A stretch of DNA of 64,000 nt, taken from NCBI RefSeq assembly GCF_024970185.1, contig NZ_CP103965.1, forward strand, positions 5,227,001-5,291,000, given 5' to 3'. The notes beneath the pieces were generated by a model. That model was given only the letters and a program-made list of their open reading frames with translations, had not been told where the DNA came from and made no database searches. Positions 1-8,517 of this stretch are shown here, one piece after another; the stretch's first letter is position 1, and every line of letters begins with the position of its first letter. Made by a program: the position numbers and the translations under genes. The DNA comes from Pseudomonas sp. N3-W. Its GTDB lineage: Bacteria; Pseudomonadota; Gammaproteobacteria; Pseudomonadales; Pseudomonadaceae.

Positions 1-620
1 CGAGCTTGCTCGCGATAGCGTCCTGCCAGTCAATATCTACATCAGTTGACAAACCGCTTTCGCGAGCAGGCTCGCTCCCACATTTGATCTGTGTACACCT
101 GATCATTGTGGGAGATGTTCCTGCCTGGGAGCTGAGTTTTGTGCTGTTTTGACTGGCCTCTTCGCGGGCAAGCTCGCTCCCACATTTTGGCTCTTCGGGA
201 TTTTCGAGTTTTCTGGTTCCGACACAAACCTACTGTGGGAGCGAGCTTGCTCGCGATAGCGTCCTGCCAGTCAACCTCTACATCAGCTGACAAACTGCTT
301 TCGCGAGCAAGCTCGCTCCCACATTTGGTCTGTGTACACCTGATCATTGTGGGAGATGTTCCTGCCTGGGAGCTGAGTTTAGTGCTGTTTTGACTGGCCT
401 CTTCGCGGGCAAGCCCGCTCCCACATTTTGGCTCTTCGGGATTTTCGAGTTTTCTGGTTCCGACACAAACCTACTGTGGGAGCGAGCTTGCTCGCGATAG
501 CGTCCTGCCAGTCAATATCTACATCAGTTGATAAACCGCATTCGCGGGCAAGCCCGCTTCCACAGTGGTCCGGTGTACACGGATCAAATGTGGGAGCGGG
601 CTTGCCCGCGAAGAGGCCGG
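1..620. repeat. Tandem array of REP elements with a 241-bp period
   Basis: The same sequence begins at positions 1, 242 and 483, giving two full 241-bp copies and the start of a third. A further degenerate inverted REP pair fills about 541-612. Each unit carries inward- and outward-facing copies of the Pseudomonas REP motif (GAGCnTGCTCGCGA and its complement) separated by conserved spacers. I see no gene in positions 1-815. Short ORFs through the repeats are REP translations. Confidence 0.9.
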
Positions 621-736
621 TACAAACAACACATATCCACAGGTGGATAAGCGACTTTCCGCCCACTACCCCGCCACAACAAGCGGATTTCCGCTCACCC
701 ACCGCGTCTACCCCCTCTAAACCGGCCCTTCCCCCG

Positions 737-753
737 TTGGCACAGCTCCTGCT
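737..753 (+). promoter_or_regulatory. Sigma-54 (-24/-12) promoter
   Basis: The sequence TTGGCAC-N7-GCT has the GG and GC dinucleotides exactly 10 bases apart, as RpoN promoters require. It lies 63 bp upstream of the transporter start, so the leader would be about 50 nt. C4-dicarboxylate-type uptake genes in pseudomonads are often RpoN-dependent. No activator site was recognised. Confidence 0.7.
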
Positions 754-815
754 ATAGCCCCCGCAGGCTGCGTTTTAACGCGCTCCACAAAAACAATTAA
801 ACGAAGGATCCTTCA

Positions 816-2135
816 ATGGATAACTCCAATACCCTGCCTCTTGGGGCAGCTGCCGTGCTGGCCAAGCCAAGAACCACCACCAGCCGTATCAAATCGATTT
901 TCAGCGGTTCGGTCGGCAACATGGTCGAGTGGTACGACTGGTACGTTTACGCCGCGTTCTCCCTGTACTTTGCCAAAACCTTTTTCCCTGCTGGTTCCAC
1001 CACCGCGCAATTGATGAACACCGCGGCGATCTTCGCCGTGGGCTTCCTGATGCGTCCGATCGGGGGCTGGCTGATGGGGCTTTATGCCGATCGCGTCGGC
1101 CGTAAAGCCGCGTTGATGGCCTCGGTCTACCTGATGTGCTTCGGCTCGCTGCTGATCGCGCTGAGCCCCGGTTATGAAACCATCGGCATTGGCGCGCCGA
1201 TCCTGCTGATCTTCGCCCGTTTGCTGCAAGGCCTGTCGGTCGGTGGCGAATACGGCACCTCGGCCACTTACCTGAGCGAAATGGCGACCAAGGAACGTCG
1301 CGGCTTCTACTCCAGCTTCCAGTACGTGACCCTGATTTCCGGCCAGCTCATCGCGTTGGCAGTATTGATCGTGCTGCAACAGGTACTGACCACCGAACAA
1401 CTGTACGCCTGGGGCTGGCGCATCCCGTTCGCCATCGGCGCGCTGTGTGCCGTGGTGGCGCTTTACCTGCGTCGTGGCATGGAAGAAACCGAGTCGTTCA
1501 CCAAGAAAGAGAAAGCCAAGGAAAGCGCCATGCGCACCTTGATGCGTCATCCCAAGGAACTGCTGACCGTCGTCGGCCTGACCATGGGTGGCACGCTGGC
1601 GTTCTACACCTACACCACCTACATGCAGAAATACCTGGTGAACACAGTCGGCATGAGCATCACCGACTCCACCAGCATTTCCGCCGCCACGTTGTTCCTG
1701 TTCATGTGCATACAGCCGCTGGTCGGCGCGCTGTCGGATAAAATCGGTCGCCGGCCGATCCTGATTGCCTTTGGCGTACTTGGTACGCTGTTCACCGTAC
1801 CGATCCTCATGACCTTGCATACCGTCCAGACCTGGTGGGGCGCGTTCTTCCTGATCATGGCGGCGCTGATCATCGTCAGCGGCTACACCTCGATCAACGC
1901 GGTGGTCAAAGCCGAACTGTTCCCGACTGAAATCCGTGCCCTGGGCGTCGGTTTGCCGTATGCACTGACCGTGTCGATTTTCGGCGGTACGGCCGAATAC
2001 ATCGCCCTGTGGTTCAAGAGCATTGGCATGGAAACCGGTTACTACTGGTATGTCACCGCGTGCATCGCGGTGTCGCTGGTGGTCTACGTGACCATGAAAG
2101 ACACCCGCAAGCATTCGCGGATCACGACGGACTGA
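816..2135 (+). CDS. MHS-family MFS dicarboxylate/alpha-ketoglutarate-type transporter
   Basis: This 439-aa inner-membrane protein belongs to the metabolite:H+ symporter branch of the major facilitator superfamily. After a short N-terminal tail it shows VEWYDWY at the first helix, the loop 2-3 motif DRVGRKAA and its repeat SDKIGRRP in the second half, and about 12 hydrophobic segments. It most resembles KgtP alpha-ketoglutarate permeases, but the substrate is inferred. The start is preceded by GAAGGATCC. A sigma-54 promoter at 737-753 suggests control by an enhancer-binding regulator. It stands alone, with REP sequence on both sides. Confidence 0.85.
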   Translation: MDNSNTLPLGAAAVLAKPRTTTSRIKSIFSGSVGNMVEWYDWYVYAAFSLYFAKTFFPAGSTTAQLMNTAAIFAVGFLMRPIGGWLMGLYADRVGRKAALMASVYLMCFGSLLIALSPGYETIGIGAPILLIFARLLQGLSVGGEYGTSATYLSEMATKERRGFYSSFQYVTLISGQLIALAVLIVLQQVLTTEQLYAWGWRIPFAIGALCAVVALYLRRGMEETESFTKKEKAKESAMRTLMRHPKELLTVVGLTMGGTLAFYTYTTYMQKYLVNTVGMSITDSTSISAATLFLFMCIQPLVGALSDKIGRRPILIAFGVLGTLFTVPILMTLHTVQTWWGAFFLIMAALIIVSGYTSINAVVKAELFPTEIRALGVGLPYALTVSIFGGTAEYIALWFKSIGMETGYYWYVTACIAVSLVVYVTMKDTRKHSRITTD

Positions 2136-2190
2136 CCGTTGCATAGATGGGGCTGTCATGGCCCCATCGTCGGAACGCCGTACGCAGTCC

Positions 2191-2249
2191 GCTCGCTCCC
2201 ACATCGGTCGGTACACCAAACCCATGTGGTAGCGAGCCTGCTCGCGAAG
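2191..2249. repeat. REP pair
   Basis: Two REP half-elements in opposite orientation (GCTCGCTCCCACAT and GTGGTAGCGAGCCTGCTCGCGA) sit between two convergent genes. Short intergenic repeat with no coding content. Confidence 0.8.
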
Positions 2250-2265
2250 GCCCAGACCTGGTCTA

Positions 2266-3021
2266 TCAGGTCAGCCCCGCCACCTCTCGCTTGCCATACT
2301 TGTTCTGCGCAAACGCAGCCCCCGCAATCATCACCACCAAAATTCCCGCCAACACCAGTGACGAGCCGACCGTGCCAAAATCCAGACCACCTTTTTCATG
2401 GGGCTTGGTCAGGAAATCGCCCAACGTCGCGCCAAACGGTCGCGTCAGCACGAATGCCATCCAGAACAGCAGCACCGACGAAATCTTCGTGAAGTATTTG
2501 AGCAAGACCACCACCGCGATGGTCGAGCCGATCAGCAATGCGCCGCCAGCAAAACCCAGGCCCGAGTCGTCGGCCAGGTAATCACCCAAGGCTGTCCCCA
2601 GGGTGTTGGAAAACAGAATCGCCATCCAGTAGAACATCTCGCCACGGAATGTCTGGACCTTGCTGACATTCAGCGAATCACCGCTCAAACGCCAGGCGGT
2701 GAAGATCGCCGCCAGAATTGCAATCAGGATCATCGACCCCATCGCATAACCGAGCCCGAGGGAGCGGTCCATGAAGTCAGACATGGTGGTGCCGGCAGTG
2801 CTGGTGGATAAAATGACCAGCCAGTACAGCACTGGCTTGTAGGTTTTCGACAGTAACTGCGTGACCAGCGTCAGCACGAACACGCTGATCAGAATCAGCG
2901 AACTGATGGCGTAGCCGACATTGAGGGTCATAGACAGTAGATCCCCGGCGGTTTCCCCCAGGGTCGTCGCACAGATTTTCATCACCCAGAACGCAAGGGT
3001 GATTTGAGGCAGCTTATTCAT
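2266..3021 (-). CDS. COG4705-type four-repeat membrane protein
   Basis: This 251-aa integral membrane protein is built from four copies of a unit with a T-x-G-x-x-x-x-D core followed by hydrophobic helices. The cores read TTLGETAGD, STAGTTMSD, NTLGTALGD and RPFGATLGD. The regular spacing, with eight or more hydrophobic segments, points to internal duplication and probable transport activity. The family is known from genome annotation (COG4705) and I know of no established substrate. A GGAG lies 11 bases before the ATG. It is transcribed divergently from the small secreted gene at 3221. Function unknown. Confidence 0.75.
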   Translation of the reverse strand: MNKLPQITLAFWVMKICATTLGETAGDLLSMTLNVGYAISSLILISVFVLTLVTQLLSKTYKPVLYWLVILSTSTAGTTMSDFMDRSLGLGYAMGSMILIAILAAIFTAWRLSGDSLNVSKVQTFRGEMFYWMAILFSNTLGTALGDYLADDSGLGFAGGALLIGSTIAVVVLLKYFTKISSVLLFWMAFVLTRPFGATLGDFLTKPHEKGGLDFGTVGSSLVLAGILVVMIAGAAFAQNKYGKREVAGLT

Positions 3022-3150
3022 TACGGGAAATACTCCAGTTCGGATGGCGAGCGGCTCTTGTGGTTATGGCCGGCGTGCAGACTGGCGGTGCGGCAGTGAA
3101 AAATAGGTTGGTGCCATATGAAAAAACTGTCACGCAAGGCGCCCCGGGGA

Positions 3151-3165
3151 TTAATCATCGGTTAA
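3151..3165. promoter_or_regulatory. Candidate response-regulator direct repeat (TTAA-N7-TTAA)
   Basis: Two TTAAT-type half-sites lie 11 bp apart at 3151 and 3162, and a third TTAAT is at 3199. One-helical-turn phasing is usual for OmpR/PhoB-type regulators. The site is in the gap between the divergent genes at 3021 and 3221. Assignment to a particular regulator is not possible from sequence. Confidence 0.35.
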
Positions 3166-3220
3166 TGCGTAAAAACCATCCTGCAATCGTCTGCTCGATT
3201 AATCCGATGGAGTTACTGAA

Positions 3221-3469
3221 ATGAAAACCCGACTGATGTTTGCCCTTGCCCTGTCCGTCCTGGCCGCCAATGCCTTCGCCGATGATGGTTTCGACAAAAC
3301 CGGCACCGCGGCCTTCATCTCCCAAAGCACCTCGACTCAATCCGGTTCCTCAGTTGCCTCCGATGGTTTCGACCACACCGGTACGGCTGGCGCTGTCGCG
3401 GCTAGCGGGGGTGGTAACGGTGGGGCTGACGGCTCCGATAAAACGGCCCTTGGCCGTATCGACAGCTGA
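3221..3469 (+). CDS. Small secreted protein with DGFD(K/H)TGTA repeats
   Basis: This 82-aa protein begins with a clear Sec signal peptide (MKTRLMFALALSVLAANAFA, cleavage after about residue 20). The mature part of about 60 residues carries two copies of DGFD-K/H-TGTA, at about residues 22-30 and 48-56, then a Gly/Ser/Ala-rich stretch and a related DGSDKTA. It has no cysteine. I do not recognise a functional family. It is probably periplasmic. The upstream gap has TTAA direct repeats that could bind a response regulator, and a hairpin follows the stop. It is a gene rather than noise because signal peptide, repeats and GC-rich third positions coincide. Confidence 0.75.
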   Translation: MKTRLMFALALSVLAANAFADDGFDKTGTAAFISQSTSTQSGSSVASDGFDHTGTAGAVAASGGGNGGADGSDKTALGRIDS

Positions 3470-3489
3470 TACCTTGAGAGGACTTCAGC

Positions 3490-3520
3490 GCCCGGCTTCG
3501 GCCGGGCCTGGTTGTTTTTG
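3490..3520 (+). terminator. Probable intrinsic terminator
   Basis: GCCCGGC-TTCG-GCCGGGC forms a 7-bp stem with a stable tetraloop and is followed by a T-rich CTGGTTGTTTTT. It lies about 20 bases after the stop of the small secreted gene. Confidence 0.6.
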
Positions 3521-3556
3521 GAGAGAGCAAATACCTGATAATTGCCGAAAAATCCC

Positions 3557-3646
3557 GTGGGAGCGAGCTTGCTCGCGATAACGGTAGACCGATCAACATT
3601 GATGTTGAATATGAAATAGCTATCGCGAGCAAGCTCGCTCCCACAG
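3557..3646. repeat. REP inverted pair
   Basis: GTGGGAGCGAGCTTGCTCGCGATA and its inverted copy are separated by a spacer of roughly 45 bp, forming one long potential hairpin. It lies between the small secreted gene and the flavin reductase gene. Confidence 0.9.
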
Positions 3647-3725
3647 AGTTCTGTATTCGACTGGAAATGGGTGGCTCGCCCTTGCACTATGGCCGCATCT
3701 TGAAGACCTCCAGGAATCCCCTGCC

Positions 3726-4355
3726 ATGCCCGACGACATCCACTACTACGAACCCGCCAACGGCCACGGCCTGCCCCACGACCCGTTCAATGCGATCGTC
3801 GGCCCGCGCCCCATCGGCTGGATTTCGTCCCAGGATGCCAACGGCCGCCTGAACCTGGCGCCCTACAGTTTCTTCAACGCCTTCAACTACATTCCGCCGA
3901 TCATCGGATTTTCCAGCGTCGGGCGCAAAGACAGCCTGAACAACATCGAACAGACCGGCGAGTTCGCCTGGAACCTGGCCACTCGCCCGCTGGCCGAGCA
4001 GATGAACCAGAGCTGCGCGATGGTGCCACCCGAGGTCAACGAGTTCGAACTGTCCGGGCTGACACCCGTGGCCTCGAACATCATTCAGGTGCCACGGGTC
4101 GCAGAAAGCCCGGTGTCCTTCGAATGCAAGGTCACGCAGATCATTCAGTTGCAGCGTGCAGACGGGAATGTGGTGCCGAGCTGGCTGATTCTCGGCGAAG
4201 TGGTCGCCGTGCATATTGCCAAGTGGCTGTTGAAAGACGGGGTGTACGACACCGCCGCGGCAGAACCGATTCTGCGCGGCGGCGGGCCGGCGGATTATTT
4301 CCAGCTGGGGCCAGAGGCCTTGTTCAAGATGTATCGCCCTGGGGCGAACAAATAA
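3726..4355 (+). CDS. Flavin reductase-like (FMN-binding split-barrel) protein
   Basis: This 209-aa soluble protein has the flavoredoxin/flavin reductase-like split-barrel fold. Family hallmarks are the early VGPRPIGWIS segment (residues about 25-34), LAPYSFFNAFNYIPP and FAWNLATRPLAEQMN. Members bind FMN and either reduce flavin with NAD(P)H or act as flavoproteins of unknown substrate. No partner monooxygenase of the two-component type is adjacent; the small ABM gene nearby faces the other way. GGAA lies about 10 bases before the ATG. Specific reaction not determinable. Confidence 0.8.
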   Translation: MPDDIHYYEPANGHGLPHDPFNAIVGPRPIGWISSQDANGRLNLAPYSFFNAFNYIPPIIGFSSVGRKDSLNNIEQTGEFAWNLATRPLAEQMNQSCAMVPPEVNEFELSGLTPVASNIIQVPRVAESPVSFECKVTQIIQLQRADGNVVPSWLILGEVVAVHIAKWLLKDGVYDTAAAEPILRGGGPADYFQLGPEALFKMYRPGANK

Positions 4356-4586
4356 TTACCAGAGCAGGTCGGCGTCTTCTTTGACGTCTTTGAGGCGGGT
4401 CAGCTCTTTGGCGGCGGCCAGATCGGCCTCGTTTGCGGTCTTGAAGATTTGCCCCTCAAGCACTTTGTGAAAACGTGGCGCGCCCGATCCACCCAGGGCT
4501 TTGACGGCGATCGCGGCGTGGTAACCACCCTCGCCCGGTACTACAGCAGAAACAGCTTCAAAATGATCAAAGGCTTTACGTGCCAT
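4356..4586 (-). CDS. Conserved hypothetical protein (76 aa)
   Basis: A 76-aa soluble protein with no signal peptide or membrane segment, rich in Ala, Lys and Glu. Its ATG is preceded by AGGA at a spacing of 9. I do not recognise the family. The stop codon directly abuts the end of the convergent flavin reductase gene. Its own upstream neighbour on the minus strand is the ABM monooxygenase gene, 41 bp away, so the two may be cotranscribed. Confidence 0.6.
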   Translation of the reverse strand: MARKAFDHFEAVSAVVPGEGGYHAAIAVKALGGSGAPRFHKVLEGQIFKTANEADLAAAKELTRLKDVKEDADLLW

Positions 4587-4627
4587 GTCGCGAGTCCTGG
4601 TGAAGTGAGAATGGGCTCATTAAACCC

Positions 4628-4981
4628 TCAACCCGCCAGTTTGTGTACCCACGCCCCGGACTGGCCGGTCGCTTCAAAGGCCGAAACCTCCTTGAAGGTA
4701 TGGAAATCCAGGCTGTTGACGACCAGGTCCTGTACCAGCTCGGCAAAAATTTCCATGGCCGGGGTATTGAAGTAAGCGGTCATGGCCTGCTGATGGGTCC
4801 AGAAGCCGGACACCAGCCACAAGTCGGGATCGCACTGCGAGTGCTGCAGCGAAAAACTCAGACAACCCGCGGCGGCGCGGGATGGTTCGATCAGCGCACT
4901 CAGGCGCGCACCGAGTTCTGCCGAACGCCCGGCGCGGGCACGGACGAAAGCCATATGACTGACGGGGATCTGCTTGGACAT
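4628..4981 (-). CDS. Antibiotic biosynthesis monooxygenase (ABM) domain protein
   Basis: A 117-aa protein with the dimeric ferredoxin-like ABM fold. It has an early FVRARAGRSAELGARL segment, CLSFSLQHSQCDPDLWLVSGFW in the middle, then an Ala/Met-rich helix matching the usual HxxxxxY region. ABM proteins include cofactor-free oxygenases and haem-degrading enzymes, so no substrate can be assigned. The start at 4981 is chosen because GGAGGG sits just upstream; a longer reading to 5038 lacks a ribosome site. It is divergent from the AraC gene at 5442, a possible regulator. Confidence 0.7.
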   Translation of the reverse strand: MSKQIPVSHMAFVRARAGRSAELGARLSALIEPSRAAAGCLSFSLQHSQCDPDLWLVSGFWTHQQAMTAYFNTPAMEIFAELVQDLVVNSLDFHTFKEVSAFEATGQSGAWVHKLAG

Positions 4982-5231
4982 GTTCAACCCTCCGAGGGAG
5001 TCGCGTAGTAGCCGGGGAACGGGCTGCGACAGGATCAAAGGTTAGGCGGCGCAGCGCAGGTGCCGTTAGTCGATTCCTGCCGGCTTGTTGCACAATCCTG
5101 CGACATTGCACAAAACTGCGGTGAATACCGCCCGCCACGTGCCACCCCCATGACATACCGGTTTCAAGCAAGACTGTCTTGCCATCGGCATTACTGTCTA
5201 CACACGTGCGGCCTGGTGAATTACCTGTGAC

Positions 5232-5283
5232 GAGGGGATTTATCAGCCCAACGGGGTGGTGCGGCATTCCGATAAATCCCCTC
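5232..5283. repeat. Inverted repeat, 13-bp perfect arms
   Basis: GAGGGGATTTATC at 5232-5244 is mirrored exactly at 5271-5283 around a 26-bp spacer. It lies in the 460-bp gap 4982-5441 between divergent genes and resembles the second REP-like family seen at 15861, 46062 and 47374. The rest of this gap shows no gene; it presumably holds the two promoters. Confidence 0.75.
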
Positions 5284-5441
5284 ACCACAGAATCCGCCAA
5301 TGAAACCTATACAGTCCTGTCAGCAGCCAATACCCACCCCATGCAGAATCAGGCAAGCTTTTCGCAGGATGTGTCTACCACTTCTGCTTGCACAAACATA
5401 AGCTGCGTCCATCTCCAATGCCCCCACCGAGGATGCCTTGC

Positions 5442-6371
5442 ATGTCGTCGCTCGATCATTTCCAAGCCCCGCTGGACGCCGACATGGAGCGCCAGCGCGT
5501 GGAGTTGGCCGACATCATCCGTCGCAACACCCAGGAAGATGGCACCTATGCCACGGCCGTGGGTTCGCTGTGCATGTCGCGCCACAGCCAGTCTCACGAC
5601 TTCGCCCCGGTGCTCGCGCAACCGGCACTGTGCATCATGGCCCAAGGGCGTAAAGAGGTGCGGCTGGTCGATGAGTACTTCAACTACGACCCGCTGAATT
5701 ACCTGGTGGTCTCAGTCTCGATGCCCCTGAGCGGGCGGGTGGTGAACGTCACCAGCGAAGAACCGATCCTGGCGGTGCGGCTGGATATCGATCCGGCAGA
5801 AATCACCGCATTGATTGCCGACGCCGGTCCACTCGGCGTTCCAACCCGGCCCACAGGGCGCGGGCTGTATGTCGAGCGTATCGATAGCGCGATGCTCGAC
5901 GCCGTGCTGCGCCTGGCCCGCCTGTTGGACACACCGAAAGACATCGCCATGCTCGCGCCGCTGATTCGCCGGGAAATCCTCTACCGTTTGTTGCGCAGCA
6001 AACAGGGGCACCGGCTGTATGAGATCGCCATCGCCAACAGCCAGAGCCATCGCATCAGCCAGGCGATCAAATGGCTCAACGGCCACTATGAACAGCCGCT
6101 GCGCATTGATGAGCTGGCGAAGGAAGTGAACCTGAGCGTGTCGACCCTGCACCATCGCTTCAAGGCGATGACGGCCATGAGTCCGCTGCAATATCAGAAG
6201 CAATTGCGCCTGCAAGAGGCGCGGCGGCTGATGCTGGCCGAGGGGCTGGAAGCGGCGGCGGCGGGATATCGGGTGGGGTATGAAAGCCCTTCGCAGTTCA
6301 GCCGTGAGTACAGCCGATTGTTCGGGGCGCCACCGCTGCGGGATCTGGCGCGGTTGCGATTGACCGTCTGA
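5442..6371 (+). CDS. AraC-family transcriptional regulator (AraC_N type)
   Basis: This 309-aa regulator has an N-terminal AraC_N sensing domain (residues about 25-180, with QPALCIMAQGRKEV and YLVVSVSMPLSG) and a C-terminal double helix-turn-helix domain (about 205-305). The latter shows LAKEVNLSVSTLHHRFK and the second-helix signature GYESPSQFSREYSRLFG. The start at 5442 is chosen because CGAGG lies 9 bases upstream; ATGs at 5388 and 5433 lack spacing. The target could be the divergent ABM gene, but nothing in the sequence proves it. Confidence 0.85.
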   Translation: MSSLDHFQAPLDADMERQRVELADIIRRNTQEDGTYATAVGSLCMSRHSQSHDFAPVLAQPALCIMAQGRKEVRLVDEYFNYDPLNYLVVSVSMPLSGRVVNVTSEEPILAVRLDIDPAEITALIADAGPLGVPTRPTGRGLYVERIDSAMLDAVLRLARLLDTPKDIAMLAPLIRREILYRLLRSKQGHRLYEIAIANSQSHRISQAIKWLNGHYEQPLRIDELAKEVNLSVSTLHHRFKAMTAMSPLQYQKQLRLQEARRLMLAEGLEAAAAGYRVGYESPSQFSREYSRLFGAPPLRDLARLRLTV

Positions 6372-6400
6372 TCCGGATTTTTCGGTGTAGTGACCGGCCT

Positions 6401-6569
6401 CATCGCGAGCTTGCTCGCTCCCACAGGCGGTCGGAGGTGCTCACAAACTCTGTGTTCACAGCAGATCCAATGTAGGAGCGAGCTTGCTCGCTCCTACAGG
6501 GGGTCGGAGGTGCTCACAAATTCTATGTTCACGGCAGATCCAATGTGGGAGCGAGCTTGCTCGCGATGG
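6401..6569. repeat. Tandem REP array with a 73-bp period
   Basis: The core TTGCTCGC recurs at 6411, 6484 and 6557 with near-identical spacers containing GGTCGGAGGTGCTCACAAA. Two full 73-bp units and a partial third lie between convergent genes. Confidence 0.9.
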
Positions 6570-6597
6570 GGCCAGTACAAGCCCCTCACCTCTAACG

Positions 6598-7653
6598 TCA
6601 GGCGCTGAGTACCCGACAAGCCTGTGGCGGCAGCGTCACCGAGACCGGATTGCCGATACTCAACCCCAACCCCTGGCACGGCGTACTCAGCGCGGTAAAC
6701 GACACCCCGGAACACTCTACTGTGGTTTCAATCGTCGCGCCGATATCGCGCACAAACGTCACCTTGCCCAACAGCCGATTGCCCGCCGTAGCCTGCGGTT
6801 GCGACAGCTGCAGATCCTCTGGGCGAATCAGCATCTTGATCTTCTCCCCCACCACAATGCTGCTGCAGATCGGCACCTCCAGGGCATCACCGCCCGGCAG
6901 CCCAATCTTGCCGTTACCCAGCGCCGTGGCCGCAAAGATGTTCCCGGAACCGATAAAGTCCGCGACAAACTCATTGGCCGGGTGGCGATAGATTTCAATC
7001 GGCGTGCCCACCTGCTGCACCCGATGCTCACCCAGCACCACGACGATATCGGCCATGGTCATCGCTTCACGCTGATCGTGAGTCACCATGATCGTGGTGA
7101 TGTTCAGCCGTTGTTGCAGCTGACGAATCTCCACCTGCATGGATTCGCGCAACTTGGCGTCCAGCGCCGACAACGGCTCGTCGAGCAGCAGGATTTTCGG
7201 TCGCGAGGCGATCGCCCGGGCAATCGCCACGCGCTGACGTTGGCCGCCGGAGAGTTTCGCCACTGGGCGATCAATCATTTCCTGCAACTGAATCAGCTCC
7301 AGCAATTCCACCACCCGCGCTTGCTGATCGGCCTTGCTCACGCCACGCAATTTCAGCGGATAGGCAATGTTTTCCCCCACCGTCATGTGCGGAAACAGCG
7401 CCAGGGATTGAAACACCATGCCGAAATTACGCAGGTGCGCAGGCGTATGACCAATGTCTTCACCGTCGAGGCGAATCTCACCGCCGCTCAGGGTTTCAAG
7501 CCCGGCGATCATCCGCAGCAACGTGGTTTTGCCGCAACCCGACGGGCCGAGGAAACACACCAGTTTGCCCTCGGGCAAATGCAGGTTCACATCCTTTACC
7601 GCGCAGGCCGAGCCGTAGTGTTTCTCGACGTTTTGCAAAATCAGACCAGTCAT
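6598..7653 (-). CDS. ABC transporter ATP-binding protein (PotA-like)
   Basis: A 351-aa ATPase with Walker A GPSGCGKTT (about residues 34-42), the signature LSGGQRQRVAIARA, Walker B ILLLDEPLSALD, the switch TIMVTHDQ, and a C-terminal TOBE domain (about 265-345). This layout is that of the spermidine/putrescine-type (CUT1/PotA) importers. The ATG at 7653 is used because GAGGTG precedes it; a TTG four codons earlier overlaps that site. It is the last gene of the cluster, 15 bp after the second permease. It would power import through the two permeases at 7669-9425. Confidence 0.9.
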   Translation of the reverse strand: MTGLILQNVEKHYGSACAVKDVNLHLPEGKLVCFLGPSGCGKTTLLRMIAGLETLSGGEIRLDGEDIGHTPAHLRNFGMVFQSLALFPHMTVGENIAYPLKLRGVSKADQQARVVELLELIQLQEMIDRPVAKLSGGQRQRVAIARAIASRPKILLLDEPLSALDAKLRESMQVEIRQLQQRLNITTIMVTHDQREAMTMADIVVVLGEHRVQQVGTPIEIYRHPANEFVADFIGSGNIFAATALGNGKIGLPGGDALEVPICSSIVVGEKIKMLIRPEDLQLSQPQATAGNRLLGKVTFVRDIGATIETTVECSGVSFTALSTPCQGLGLSIGNPVSVTLPPQACRVLSA

Positions 7654-7668
7654 GTTGCACCTCAAGAA

Positions 7669-8517
7669 TCAGAACGAAACGCCACCTTCACCGACCAGCT
7701 TCTCCAACGCCCAGATCAGGACGAAGTCGATCAGCACGATCAGCACGGCAAACGAGAAGACGGTGGGGTCGAGCGATGACACGGTGCGGCTGTACATCCA
7801 GATCGGCACGGTCATGACATCGATGGTGTAGAGGAAATAGGTCACGGTGAACTCGTTGAACGAGACGATGAACGCCAGCAGCATCCCCGCCAGAATTCCC
7901 GATTTCATCAGTGGCACCACCACATCGACGATCGCCCGGGTCGGCGAGGCCCCGAGCATTTGCGCGGCCTCTTCGACTTCACTGCCGATGGAGAGCATCG
8001 CCGCCGTGCAGTTCTTCACCACGAACGGCAGCGCCAGGATCACGTGGGCAATTACCAGGCGCGAGGTGGTCATCTGGAACGGCAGGCTGTCGAACACCAG
8101 CAACAACGCCAGCCCCAACACCACCATCGGAAATACCAATGGCAGCGACATCAATTGCAGGGCCACGGCCTTGCCACGGAACTCACAACGGGTGAGCGCA
8201 TACGCCGCCGGCACCGCGATGATCGTGGCGAAGACCATGGTCAGGCACGCCACCATCAGGCTGGTGGTCATGGCTTTGCCCAGGCTCAGCACATCACTGG
8301 CGTCCGGCGAAACAAAGGTGTGCCAGGCCGCGCGATACCATTGCAGGCTGTAGCTGCTGGGCGGGAAGTCGAGGTTCGACGCGCCGCTGAACGACATGAC
8401 GATCATGGTCAGGATCGGCAGCACCGCCAGCAACAGGATGAAACCGGACAGTACGCCTGCGAATTTGCCTGTATCGCCAGGCAGCAGCGAATGACGTTTC
8501 TTGATCAACGTGCTCAT
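7669..8517 (-). CDS. ABC transporter permease (PotC-like)
   Basis: A 282-aa inner-membrane permease with six predicted helices and the BPD_transp_1 EAA loop EEAAQMLGASPTRAIVDVVVP near residue 185. The N-terminal segment up to about residue 45 contains one long hydrophobic helix. Its ATG overlaps the stop of the preceding permease as ATGA (8514-8517), which indicates translational coupling. It pairs with that permease to form the channel of the polyamine-like importer. Confidence 0.9.
   Translation of the reverse strand: MSTLIKKRHSLLPGDTGKFAGVLSGFILLLAVLPILTMIVMSFSGASNLDFPPSSYSLQWYRAAWHTFVSPDASDVLSLGKAMTTSLMVACLTMVFATIIAVPAAYALTRCEFRGKAVALQLMSLPLVFPMVVLGLALLLVFDSLPFQMTTSRLVIAHVILALPFVVKNCTAAMLSIGSEVEEAAQMLGASPTRAIVDVVVPLMKSGILAGMLLAFIVSFNEFTVTYFLYTIDVMTVPIWMYSRTVSSLDPTVFSFAVLIVLIDFVLIWALEKLVGEGGVSF

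Noticed and set aside
1..620. Possible CRISPR array from regularly spaced repeats
   Set aside because: Units are 241 bp and spacers are themselves repeated; the palindromic cores are REP elements and no cas gene is present.
813..2225. 470-aa antisense frame over the MHS transporter
   Set aside because: Low-complexity His/Gln/Arg/Gly-rich shadow of a well-supported gene.
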